Assembly (NCBI RefSeq): GCF_047948215.1
Contig: NC_134460.1
Span: forward strand, 148,298,049 to 148,362,048
Direction: 5' to 3'
Length of the DNA: 64,000 bases
Source: Lycorma delicatula
Taxonomy: Eukaryota; Arthropoda; Insecta; Hemiptera; Fulgoridae
Each line of letters opens with the position of its first letter. Within the stretch, counting starts at the first letter, position 1. Positions 1 to 11,400 of this stretch are shown here, piece after piece. The translations under genes and the position numbers were made by a program. The notes beneath the pieces were generated by a model, which was not told where the DNA came from, did no database searches, and worked only from the letters and a program-made list of their open reading frames with translations.

Positions 1-497
1 TCTCTGATGGCAGATGACATGGTGTCTACTCAAAGGAGTAAATTTAACATATTTTACAACACCACTGATGGAAATAGAGAGACATGAGTCATTTTGAAGT
101 CAATCAGGCACGTTCTGGTGAAATTAGCGATTCGTGATCGTGCTGTCAGGAGGACCCATAGGTACTGCGGTGCAGAAGATACTGGTATACCTGTTAAGGA
201 AGTAAAACAGAACCAGTGGCGGTAGTGATTCTGAAGACCGCTGAGATCGATTAGCCAAGATCATGATTGGGTTCGGCATGTTGGGCAACTCCCCCTGTGA
301 AGGATAGTAAAGTAGAGGTTGTTCATGCGCAGGGAAAGTCGTATGCTGACCTGATGAAAGCTATGAATGCATCTGGCTTGAAAGGGGAGGCCGGCGAAAG
401 GAGCTTCAGGTGAGAATTAAAAGTACACAGAAGGTGGAGAAGTTCACCGCTACTCTGAGAGACAGGGCTGCCGGGCTCCAGGTGGATATGCAAACTT

Positions 498-932
498 GTG
501 GTGACAGACGAACTGTTCCACATCAAATATATTGATGTGGACACAACTGAACAGGTCAACAGTGCCATTGTTGATGCTGCTGGTAGAAATGAACCTTTTT
601 GTATAACATCGGTGAGGAGGGCCTACGGAAACACGTGCAATTTATCGGTGATAACCTCATACCGGGTGGCCAATAAATTGGTGGAAGACAGAATTAAAAT
701 AGGCTGGGTTTATTGTCAGGCCTATATAAGAGAAGATAACATTGCTTCAGATGCTGAGGCTCTGGACACAGGGGCGCTGAGTATCAGAGCCCAAATAGAA
801 TCGACCTGTTATAACTGTGGGGGCAAGGGCCCACATATTAGGGAGTGCTGTGAGGTGACAAGATTTTTAAATTGCAACAGTAATGAATACCACACTGGAG
901 GCGTGATGTGCGGTCAAGACAAGGATGATTAG
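498..932 (+). pseudogene. LINE ORF1 (gag-like) fragment
   Basis: An open stretch of 144 codons ending in a cysteine/histidine-rich segment, CYNCGGKGPHIREC, followed by a second Cys-rich stretch. This is close to the CCHC knuckle of R1-type ORF1 proteins, which bind element RNA, but the histidine is displaced by one residue from the usual C-x2-C-x4-H-x4-C spacing. Upstream DNA (about 335-490) continues the same kind of protein in other frames (SYADLMKAMNASG), so the ATG at 498 is an accident of decay and not a true start. Confidence 0.7.
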
Positions 933-1908
933 AATAATGTCACACATTAATCGTAGAATTTTCTCCCATGACTTAGTGGGTGAGATTACAAGGGGCCTTG
1001 ACATCAACATCTTTGTCACCACAAAGCCCAACCAATACACTGTGGCCAGGAGTGACTGGTGCATGGACACGGCAGGTGACTTTGCCATTTGAAACATTAG
1101 CGACAGGGGGATGACAGCCGTTCTTTAGAAGAGACGGGGTGCTGATGGTTGAGCTGTCGGGTATTCTGTTAATTTGAGCATATGTCAGTCCCAACTGTGG
1201 CTTTCTGGAGTTTGAGGGAGATTCCACGATATTGTGGCCGGGTCGTCCAAGAAGGTGATCCTGTTGGGCAATCTTAACTGTAAAGCCATAGCTGCTGGCA
1301 GCTCTTACACTAACAGGTGAGGTTAGGAGGTGGAGGTTCTTGAGAACCTCCTTGGTGGTGAGGTTCTTGTGGAGTAAATGATTACTTCAGGACTGTTTTG
1401 TCTAAATGACAACACCCCAACTTATAAGGCCAGAGGACACAGTTCTGTGCTCGATTTAACAATAATCGACAGCAGGTGGGATCACTTCAGGTGTAACTGA
1501 AGGGTCCTCCAGGAGGAGACCGCCAGTGAGCCCCTGGCAACTTTACTTGAGGTGGATGATTCCTTGCTCAGGACTGCTGGCAGTATGAAACTGCTGCGAG
1601 TGGCAAAGAGGCTGGTGTCAGTAGTTGTCTCAAATGTGGCCAGGAAGCTTACTGATGGAAGGCAGATTTCACTGGAAGTCTTGCAGGACCTAATAATTCA
1701 GGAAATGGCACAGCCATTGATAAGAGGTAGAGATCACTCCATTTACTGGTGGTCTGATACAATAGCAAGAATGAGGTAGGACCTACAGAGCCTAAGGTAT
1801 AGAAAGCCAGCAGTGTTGAATATGATGAAGCTGCACACATAGGTATGTGGCAGCTTGACGCTTGCTCAATCACGAGATAAAAACAGGTGAAGATAACTAA
1901 ATGACAGG

Positions 1909-2616
1909 TTGTGTGGTGAACTGGACGCTGACCTGTGGGGGCAGGGATATCAAATAGTCATGAAAAGACTTGGCAGAAGCCTGCCCGCCCTCATAGCAGA
2001 GAATGCCCTAAGACAGATATCAAAACTCTTCCCAAGGGAGGACAGCAGTTTTTCTGAAATGGTAGAGTGCAAGCAGAACTGCTTCTCACATGATGAGGTA
2101 ACTGCAGCTATTTCAAAACTCCGAGATAAGAAGAGTCCTGGACCTGACAGGATACCCTTATCTGTGTTGAAGAGTCTTATCAGAAAGGTCCCTTGGGAGA
2201 TGACCAATATCACCAATTATGGGTTACAATACAAGAATTTCCCAAGGTGTTGGAAAGATTCCAGGCTCGCCTTTTTACCTAAACAAACTAGAGATGAAGT
2301 TAACATGGACCATCAACTGCTTTGTATCATAAATAATATGGGCAAAGTGGTTGAGAGAATGATCGCATCTCGCATTATAGAGAAGCTTGGGGCAGGTGCT
2401 GGAATTCAATATAGCCAATACAGTTTTTGGTGGGGCCAGTCGACATTACAGGCATTTCAGAAGGTTGTGAACCGGACCACCACTATAAGGCAAGGGGCAT
2501 GGTGGACAAGGAAAATGCCCATGTTGATTTTACTGGATGTGTGCAACGCTTTTGGGACGGTCATATGGGACGCAATCATGTCTATGCTGACATCAAAGGT
2601 CTGCCACCTATCTTAG
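1909..2616 (+). pseudogene. Reverse transcriptase domain, R1-like
   Basis: Open for 235 codons. Recognisable RT blocks in order are FSHDEVTAAISKLRDKKSPG (finger entry), the palm segment LILLDVCNAFGTV, and the region before it that normally reads GFR-x-GRST, here FWWGQSTLQAF. The frame breaks at a perfect hairpin (2600-2624). The catalytic YADD equivalent appears downstream in another frame at 2768-3031 as AYADN, so the second catalytic aspartate is mutated to Asn. Non-functional. Confidence 0.85.
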
Positions 2617-2624
2617 GTGGCAGA
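2600..2624. repeat. Perfect hairpin in RT relic
   Basis: Arms TCTGCCACCTA (2600-2610) and its exact complement (2614-2624) are separated by TCT. It sits where the RT frame of the LINE breaks. It is one of a dozen similar structures in the window. Confidence 0.8.
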
Positions 2625-2767
2625 TAGGTGAATATCTGTTGGAAAGATGGATTATGGCAAAAAGGCAAGATGGTACATTAAAATTCTAGATTTTCAGTGA
2701 TGTCCCATAAGGATCAGTTCTGGGAAGTTTATTTTGATTAGTCTATGACTATGTATTAGGACTTCCA

Positions 2768-3031
2768 TTGACGGCTGAAACTAAATTGGTGGCGTATGCA
2801 GACAACCTCACCATCCTGATTAGTGGCAGGATTGAGGTCGATTTGGAAGAAAAAGACAATGTATCTCTATCTGCTATTGAAAGATGGATGCTGGAATATG
2901 GTTTAGAGTTATCCTCGCAGAAGTGCATGACGGCAGACAGTGGGCAGAATCAACCTCAAGGTGGGGGGGTCAGACTCTTCAAAGCAAAGATACTGTTAAA
3001 TACCTTGGCGTGCTGTAACCCCTTAGAGTAA
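2768..3031 (+). pseudogene. RT palm/thumb fragment (mutated YADD box)
   Basis: Encodes LVAYADNLTILISGRIEVDL and then a thumb-like stretch (WMLEYGLELSSQKC). It continues the RT of the same LINE after a frameshifted gap of about 150 bp. YADN replaces YADD. The frame ends at 3031. Confidence 0.75.
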
Positions 3032-3035
3032 AAGG

Positions 3036-4801
3036 ACACTCCCCGAGCTGAGCTTTATTTAACTGTGCATGGAATAAAAAAAAAATTATTATTTTTGTAA
3101 ATTAGTCTGATTTTATTATAAATATATATTTTTTTATGACGCAGTAAATGTTAATAATATTATCGATTATAAAACAGTATAATAAAAATGTTGTACAACA
3201 TTTTAAGTTGTAAGCTTTTTCCATCACAACATTATTTTCATTCATGATTCCAAAATTTTTTTCTCAACACCCTGAATAAAATAGGCTGATAATTTTTAAT
3301 TTTTAATTATAATTTCTGTATTTTTTATATTGTATTCTTCAAGTTCAATTGTATTACCATACTTCATTAATAAAATACTGTTCACAGTTAAAAATTATTA
3401 AGAAGAGTGCTATTTAATATTCATACTTACACGTGCTACCATAAATTATTTGTCCATTAAAATTCATAAGTTTTCTAAAGGCGTAAACACTAAGTCCAAA
3501 TTTTTCCAGAAAATATGGCATACAAGTAACAAAACATGTGATTCTGATGAAAACCAAAAATTTAAATCTAAAAGTTGTTACTACAGAAAATTTCAATTCA
3601 TTACATCCATCAATAATCAAGGAATTGGATAAGCAATCAAAAAATAACTTTGATTGGCTTTCCTGAACAATTTCATTATTGCAACAGTGTTGTTTGCCTC
3701 CGAGGTACAGATATATTAAAGTACAAATCACATTTAAATTTAAAATAATTAAAAAAAATTAAACTAAAAGTTTTAGTTTTAATCAAATCTAATTTTTTCT
3801 AGTATTGTAAAAAATGTATTTACTTTTCAGAAATTAACCAACAACTTGTAGACTCACAACTTATCATGAAACTATATTAACAATACATTTTTTTCATCAA
3901 TGAAAAAAAAGTTTTTTTTTAATTTCAATATGAGTAATGTATGTTTGTAAAAAAATACTGGACAAATGAAACATTTTTTCAATTATTACAGTAAGTTGTA
4001 TGTTGGAAAAACCTTATTCTTGTCTTATTGTAGGAAAATTGTGAACTTGTTAATAGAAGGGTAGAAAAATCATTATCAAAACTTCAGTGTTCAGTTGAGT
4101 ACACACTCCTTTTTTGTTATGAGTAGCATCTTCAAGTACTTAAGAAAATTCTTTGGTACACATTAGAAGATACTTCCCACACAGTTTAAGTCTGTCTTGA
4201 ACTGCTAAAATAAAAAAAAAAGTTAAGAACTTATAATGGGTTCCATTATAAGTTGATAGATCGTGAAGCCAAAAATTGTAAGTTACATTGTTTCATAGCC
4301 TGTACAGTATCACATTGTTATTCAAAATTGCACTGGCTCAGTTAAGAATTAAATTTAAAAAAAATCTAGCTTGAGAAAAAACCACAAATCCAACGGGAAA
4401 AACAAGAAACCAAAAATTTAATTTAATACTAACAGGGTCATTTTCTGGGAAAAACTGAATTAATATGTTCCAGTCATCGATTTGCAAATTAAGCAATAGT
4501 TCTTAATATTTTACTGTTATTGTTGAAAATGAAAGATGTATACCACAAATAGTCTGAAACTGACAATAAATTGATGAAGCATACACCACATTCATGCTCT
4601 TTCTGAGGCAACAAAATAAAACCAAAACATAAAAAATCCCATGTGCCAACAACTAACTGCAGTTACACTTTCAATAAAACTATCCTTCTCCAATATATAT
4701 ATATACTATATCAAGATAAAATCCTAAATACAATTTTGCAATATACAATGCAATTTTTAAGTTTTAACTATTTTTCAGTAGTGACTTAAGAAAGAAAAAT
4801 A
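3036..4801. other. AT-rich stretch without a gene
   Basis: No supported coding sequence. It contains a 20-bp perfect palindrome at 3185-3204 (AAAATGTTGT and its complement, no spacer) and a hairpin with 12-bp perfect arms and a 3-nt spacer at 4228-4254 (AACTTATAATGG). Long A and T runs are frequent. The ORF at 3414-3731 on the minus strand has low-complexity composition and no recognisable motif. Confidence 0.6.
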
Positions 4802-5194
4802 TGAGGTCTGTTCAGAAAATAACCGAAAATGTTCAATTATGCAGTAATGGAGATATTTAGTGATATGCCATTGGCAGCATTGTGTTCTGCATAATCTCCT
4901 CTGTAGTCACATGTTCTTGGATTGTTGAAGTGTGACATGTTTAAGTGTTAGTAGTGATTTTTAAAATGTGTAATTTTCGTGAGCAATGATACAACGTAAA
5001 ATTTGCATGAAACCTGGGAAAACTTTCACAGAAACCTTTCCACTATTGAAACAAACTTATGAAGATGAGATGATGCTCTGGGTTGTATGCAATGTTACGA
5101 ATGGTTTTTCACAATATAAAAGCGATAAAAAACTATATAAAATTAATAACAGAGATTAAAAAATAAAATTCGGTTATTTTCTGAACAGACCTCT
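4802..5194 (+). mobile_element. Mariner-derived MITE, TA-flanked
   Basis: Terminal inverted repeats at 4803-4827 and 5169-5193 are exact complements over 25 bp, beginning GAGGTCTGTTCAGAAAATAA. TA dinucleotides flank both ends. The 340-bp interior keeps only the N-terminal part of a mariner transposase (words like MKPGKTFTETF around 5010), then jumps to the 3' TIR. It is an internal-deletion derivative of a mariner family whose second partial copy lies at 11727-12180. Confidence 0.88.
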
Positions 5195-5234
5195 TAAGCA
5201 GCTTAATGAGTCATAAAATAGACTGTATAATATT

Positions 5235-5390
5235 TTGTTAAACAAGCAAAATAAAAAAGCCTTATGAGAAAGAGCTTATGTTTTCATTACTGTTTTTAAC
5301 AAATTATCAAACTATTAAAAAAAGACTTCCAACCAATTCATTCAAAATATGACTAAAAGATTTTCTTTTACAGAAACAATATTACTCTAA
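5235..5390 (+). mobile_element. LINE C-terminal scrap
   Basis: About 150 bp similar to the end of the LINE at 46550-48130 (47940-48090) and to 29190-29345. All three read as a decayed C-terminus containing a Q-P-I/V-Y/H-x-x-K-Y-like run. Short and frameshifted. Confidence 0.55.
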
Positions 5391-5554
5391 ATGTATTTTT
5401 AAATAAAACCAATTTTAAAAAATCCTGAATTTTATGTATCAACGCATGTACATTAATATGCACCCAATTTTTAATAACTGCTTATGAAATGTAATTTATT
5501 TCATAGTTATTTTTTACATTTAGAATCCTCATGTATTTAACTTAATATTATTTC

Positions 5555-6841
5555 AGGTTCAAAAAAGTTATAAACAAGCTTTTTAAATACTTAACCAATT
5601 TTCATGAAACAAAAAGCATTTTGTTCCTTACAATGATAGAATTTATTACATGATATCTCATTTATGTCACTGCAGGTATCAGTGGTGGACCATGGCGCAA
5701 CATCTAACCTTGTGTGAGTGGGCTCTGCTGGGATCCCGGTATGAAGTATGGCAGTCTGTGGTACAAGTACAGAGATGGTGACAAAGTGTTAAAGGACCTT
5801 GTGCCTTCGTAGATATAAAAACCATAAGGAATTGCCACTCGAAGCTAATGGACACAGATTCCATATCAGATGTTAGGAGACGTGGTCGCCCTTCAACATC
5901 CAGCATGGAGGAAAATGTACAAGTGGTTCAGGAAATGTTCACTCAAGGTCCTCATAAATCACAGATAGGCATCTGGTGAAATTGGTTTAAACCAACACAT
6001 AATCCGAACTGTTCTGAAGAAAGAGTTGAATTTCCACCCATGGAAACCACATTACTGCCAGGAATTATCGCCAGAAGACTATGTTCATTGGTTGGAATAT
6101 GGAAATATGATTCTTGCTGGTCTGACATTTTCAGTATTATCCTGTGGTCAGATGAAGCCAAGTTTCATGTAGGGGGTTTGTTAACTGGCACAATTGCTAT
6201 TATTGGGCAACAGAGGGTGGTTGTTGAAAAAAGTCAACATCACCCAAAGGTCATATTGCAGTGCAGCATGACATCCATGAAAGTTGCAGGTTCATATCTC
6301 ATTAGGGATACAATGAATACAGAACACTATCTTGATATGCTTGAAGATTATGTTCATGGTATTGTATCTACATGGGAAAATTACAACAACAATCTTTATG
6401 TAAGATGGGGCCCAGCATACTTCACAAATCCTGTCCGTGCATGGCTAGATAACCATTTTCCAGGATGCTGGTTGGGATGTCATGGCTCCTTGAATGGCCA
6501 GCAAGGAGTTCTGACCTAACACCCTGCGACTTCTTCCTCTGGAAGTGGGTGAAAGAGGAAGTTTTATTGCACAAAACCAAAAATTCTTGATGAACTGAAG
6601 AAGCGAATTCGCCAAGTTCTTGGAAACATACTGTTGGATTATCTGCAGAAGTCTGTCGCAAATATCCCATCCATTTACAGAAACTGTTGGATAATGGTGG
6701 TGCTTATGTGGAATTTTAGCAATGCAAAACAATTCTACCATTGTAAGGAACAAAATGTTTATGTTTCATGAAAATTAGTAAAGTATTAAAAAAGTTATAA
6801 ACAATTTTCAATAGGGAATTAATTCCCGCACACTCTGTATA
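5555..6841 (+). mobile_element. Mariner-superfamily transposon relic
   Basis: A transposase relic (about 5690-6730) sits between long imperfect inverted repeats. The block TTCATGAAACAAAAAGCATT at 5601 recurs inverted at about 6773-6730, including TTTTGTTCCTTACAATG. Recognisable transposase pieces in several frames include ILWSDEAKFHVGG (first acidic residue), SQHHPKV, HFPGCWLG and a WPARS-x-DLTPCDFFLW-like site near 6490-6540 with the second Asp. Frameshifts are frequent. The right end carries GGGAATTAATTCCC and then a probable terminus near 6841. The outermost left part looks worn. Confidence 0.8.
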
Positions 6842-8256
6842 CAATCAATTATTAGATATTGATCACAATAAAAAATTTATTTATGATTTATATTGTTTCT
6901 TTACTTTGCAAAAAATTATTATAAGTAAAAATGTTAGCATGCAGAATTCAAGCTTAATAAAAAAAATAAGGAATTAAGCAATTTTCTGTTTTTTTCAGCA
7001 AGCTAAATGTATGGTTGCATAGCCGAATGCCAAGCCTGCTGAAATAAACGTATCATTTGGTCTTATAAATGACATTTTAATTCTTTCAATATAGTGATTG
7101 ATGTATAATGATTATCCTCAGGGAAAGCTACTTGGACTTGTGCCTCTTATATTTCATGAGCTTTACATGCTCTCAATCATAAGATAGACTGGGATAGATA
7201 GTGTAAAGCAACAGATTAATGTAACACTTTTTTTTCAGAAACTGCGCATTACCTATACTCCAACTTATTAAGGAAAAAGAATAATACTTTCCAAGTGTCT
7301 AAAACAGAATTTTGGCTTGAATTGCCTACAACTTCAACAATTACCAGATATTTATGAAGTGTGCAATCTGGTTTTTAAAATGCAAGTAATCAATCTGCAG
7401 AGTAGAAATTGTTTTTTATAGATTAAAAAGATTTATAAGAATGACAAAATGTGAAATGAAAAGAATGAAGAACTAGGATTACATTGTATAAATGAAAATT
7501 CATGTATGTGTAACCAATAACAATATTGAAAAACTTAACGCTGTACGAAGAAGTGAGATAAACAACTTACTAAAAGCAATAAATTGTGAATTCATACAGA
7601 GGGCGGTTTTTAATTTAAAAAAAAAATTTGTCAAATAAAATAAATGTCAGAATAAGTTTTTTGAACATATCTCTGAGAAAAATTGTAACCTATACAATAA
7701 TATTGCCCTGGTTGATTGTACCTGATTTCCAGAAAAAAAATAATTACACAAAACAACATATAAATACAATGGTAGTGCAATGAAATTTATCTCAAATGAA
7801 GAAATTGCAATATCTCTTAGTAAACTAATGCCAAAATAATAATAAACATACTTATACATTGCTAAAACAGTATAAACTGTACTATCTTTTTAACAATTTT
7901 AAAACTTTATTCTTTTAAAAAATCTAAGTAATACTCTAGTAAAAAAACAAGTATTGCATATTTCAAATTCTACTAACATAAACCACCTAGTACAAACAAT
8001 TGAGATAAGACATTTCTTTCCTTAATTTTATCATGATAGTACTTTTGAGGGATCCCGCATCCTCGGTCATGATTAAATACACTTTATTAAATCGTACATT
8101 AAAATACTACAAATATTAAAAACTAACAATATGCTCTATCATTAAAACTGTGCACATAGTGTAATGTACATTACACACACCGTAATGTGGTAAGTTTAAC
8201 TTATCTAATTGCAGTGTTTTGATGGTATACATTTCATATAATATTAAATATATATA
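6842..8256. other. Intergenic DNA downstream of IFT43
   Basis: No gene found. 7965-8060 is a single arm of a fold-back MITE whose complete copies are at 56152-56360 and 58971-59087 (shared core AACATAAACCACCTAGTACA). An 18-bp perfect palindrome, GTGTAATGT plus its complement, lies at 8159-8176. Confidence 0.55.
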
Positions 8257-8262
8257 TTTATT
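8257..8262 (-). promoter_or_regulatory. Candidate poly(A) signal of IFT43
   Basis: AATAAA on the minus strand, about 50 nt beyond the IFT43 stop codon. A second AATAAA is at 8083-8088. Which one is used cannot be told from sequence. Confidence 0.4.
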
Positions 8263-8311
8263 ATATTATAGAGTTAAAATGATAAACTTAAATTGTAAAA
8301 AAATCAATTAT

Positions 8312-8413
8312 CTAGGCAACATCTACATCGGGATTACTTTCATCTTCCCACTCAGTGCGAAGATCTGATGCTACTTCAGTAAATAATAAGTCCCATGTCC
8401 ATTTGCAATCATC
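8312..8413 (-). CDS. IFT43: IFT43 exon 8 (C-terminus and stop)
   Basis: 102 bp after acceptor GATTTCAG. Encodes DDCKWTWDLLFTEVASDLRT followed by EWEDESNPDVDVA and TAG at 8312-8314. The W-x-WD-x-LFTEV-x-S-x-(L/V) signature defines the C-terminal helix of IFT43. Confidence 0.96.
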   Translation of the reverse strand, partial: DDCKWTWDLLFTEVASDLRTEWEDESNPDVDVA

Positions 8414-11400
8414 CTGAAATCATAAATATTTGTGCAATTTACACAGCGATATAATAAATAATTAATCATTAATTGAATAAATAAACTGTGATAAAATTTA
8501 TCACACTTATAAATGGTTAAAATTTAGTTATATTTGTTTTTTTGTAAATAAATTTAGCCATAATATTTTAATAATGATAACATAAGTTATGTAATTAAAG
8601 TATAAAAGTGTCTTGGAAGTAAACAAAAAATTACTTGTACGTTTAAAAGATCTATAAAAAATTATATGAATTTCAAATTTGCTGATTACTATTTTATTAG
8701 TTAATAGTTTTTTCAGATTCTTATAAATATTATTATTATAAAAAATACTATATAATAAAAACTAACATAATAAAATGGACAGAAGAAAAGCAGGTGCAAT
8801 CTATGAAAATCAATGAAGTATGGAAAAGAAGCAAAAAAGAAATGATATTGGGATGGTCCACAGTATGTCGCTTCAAAATAAAAAATATCATTCTGTAGGT
8901 GTAACTGTTAACAAAAATAAAGTTAAAAAACAACTCAAAGACTTGAACTTGAGAACTCTTGAACATGAGACTGAAATGCTTGCCACTGCTGTGACTATAC
9001 AAATAAGTTACTTGAACCATTCGATAATTTTTAAATGGAGTTTATTACAGAGTGGAAGCTGCCATTATGGATTTACAGTAGGGAACCCCCTCCTACCAAA
9101 AGCGCATCAATAAACTATGTTGTAAGCTGACTGCTTCCCCTTGTAAGTAATATTTAATCTGCTTATGAAAGAATCTTTTAAATATTATTGATGATCACAC
9201 TATAATCATCCAGTTACTGTACAATAATTTTTATTCCTGTTAATGATGAAACAATAAAACTGTGATGTCATGTATTATGCCACTAATGAACGGACTTGTT
9301 GCTATAGCATCATCGGGCATTACAACATGTTACTAGTCATATTAAAAGAATTTCTTTCGTATGAAATTATGCTCCATCACGTAATGTAATTTATTTTATG
9401 TTTGTTTACTGTTTCTATGTTTATTTATTTTATGTTAAACTGGTTTTATTTATTTATTACAATTATTTAATATAAAAACATTCTTCTACATTACAATAGC
9501 AAATTAATTAACACTTTGTGCAGGTTACATTATTTTTATGTTACCTTTTTATTATTCTTAGTTAGCAAATGTTATATATCCATAGTAATAGTTCATAGTT
9601 AGTAAATGTTTATAAATAAGTATTAAACATTATAATCGATTACTTTTGCGATATAGCATTTAAACAATCTATTTTCATAATGGCTCAAACCAAGGAGACT
9701 TTGTGAAACAAAAACAAATAGACAGTAACAGTAGGGAATCAATTTTGGTAATGCAATTTAACAGTGCGAGAGAAAGAAGCAAAATCCATTGTATTAGTGT
9801 TTCTTGTGAACAAGAAACAACTTATTACAGCAAAACATTGTCTTAGATTTATCACCAAGACTCCGTAAATTAGTTATTAAACAGCAGACTGTAGAGCTGA
9901 CTCATTAACATATGAATAACAAATAAAAAATATAGGAGAAAATATACTCTACATTTATAATTAACTGTGATTTTAAATAACCTTTAACACTCTGTACGGT
10001 AAAGATGAATGTACATCATCAGTAATTTCATGAAAAACACCAGGGTAAAACATAATGTCTCCTATTTCCTATAGTTTTTAATGATAATGTATTTGTAAGC
10101 AAGCATCATAGCAGAGTATACAATAATTATTATCAATAATAATAAAATGAAAATATTCACTTACTGCTTGCTTTTACAGTATTTAATTATTATTATTTAT
10201 TATTTTTTTAATATCAAATGTTATATTTATGTTAAGATTGTAATGAGTATGAATTGTGTCATAATTACACCTCCAAAACCTTCAATTGTGTTTAAATATT
10301 GGTTGTATACCTAAATTCTGCTAGATTATGTTATTTGCATACACTCAATAGGAAGAAAGATGTTACTCAACAACTGACAGGACATTATTTTTTTGTTTAC
10401 TTTGTGACTATACGATGAACAAGGCTGTAGATGTAGATGATGATACAATGTTGGATAAATACATATAAAATGGATCGATGAGAAAATTGAAATTGATGTA
10501 GAGTTAGTGATTAAGAAAAAAAAATAAGTTCCAAAATATAGCTTTATCATTATATTACCAATAAGTAAGACAGAAAGTGTATTTATCACTTCTTACCTAT
10601 AAATGAACTGCTGGGAAATATACTGTAAATGATTTAATGAACAATTTCCAAAATTTATTAATAATTTTCAAAAAAAGGACTTAACTACACACAAAAAAAA
10701 CAATGAGTACCGGTTCCTTTAATTAAATGGCTGGTACTTGAATTGATAAAAATAGATGAGCTTGAGCTGTGCAAAGGATATCTCTGTTTGATACAGAATT
10801 AATGCTTTTCATTATATATTATCCAGTCACCTATAATACTACAACTTTGTCAGCAAACAGCTATACTGAAGAACTCGATATAATAAAACATTAAAATCAG
10901 CTTAATGGATATCCACCTACATTCATATACAACATATTGCATACAGTACATAGCAAAATAAAAAAATACCCTAGAGAAGATTACTGTGTGATTTCAAAAC
11001 AATAAATATTACAGATTGAACAAAAGCTAATATAACATGAACATACAGAGCACAGTAACACATATTATAAAGATTAAACTGCAATGATTGGACTAAATAC
11101 TACACAAACATACAGAAAGGATATTTAATGACAGAGACAAGGAACATAATACATAAACGCAATACATACAACAGAATCAAATTTTACAAATCACATTTTA
11201 GAATCAACATGTACACACACACACACACACCCTGAAAATTTCATACAAGAAATAAAAACAAAAATCCTAATGTAACGGAATAATACAAAAATTTACAAAT
11301 ACACAAAATATGACAAAACAACATAATGAACAAATACAACAAAGATTGAATATATTATTTGATTGCCTACTTCATAGAGTTTCTAACCTTTTCAAAACAG

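Larger units (their letters stand above)
1..3035 (+). mobile_element. R1-clade LINE relic
   Basis: Degenerate non-LTR retrotransposon read left to right. A gag-like ORF1 with a zinc-knuckle-like motif comes first, then frameshifted endonuclease-region sequence (about 950-1550), then a reverse transcriptase in two frames (1909-2616 and 2768-3031). RT landmarks are KSPGPDRIPLSVLKSL, LLDVCNAFGTV and YADN. This order and the S-x-GPD-x-IP-x-x-VLK wording are known for R1-type elements. Many stops and frameshifts make it dead. The 5' end lies outside the window. The 3' end fades into AT-rich DNA near 3035 without a clear poly(A) tail. Confidence 0.85.

Noticed and set aside
3414..3731. 105-codon minus-strand ORF as a gene
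   Set aside because: Overlaps a plus-strand ORF of equal quality, no motifs, no splice context, AT-biased composition.
8820..9113. 97-codon ORF
   Set aside because: Lies in composite repeat copy C and is not conserved in the other three copies.
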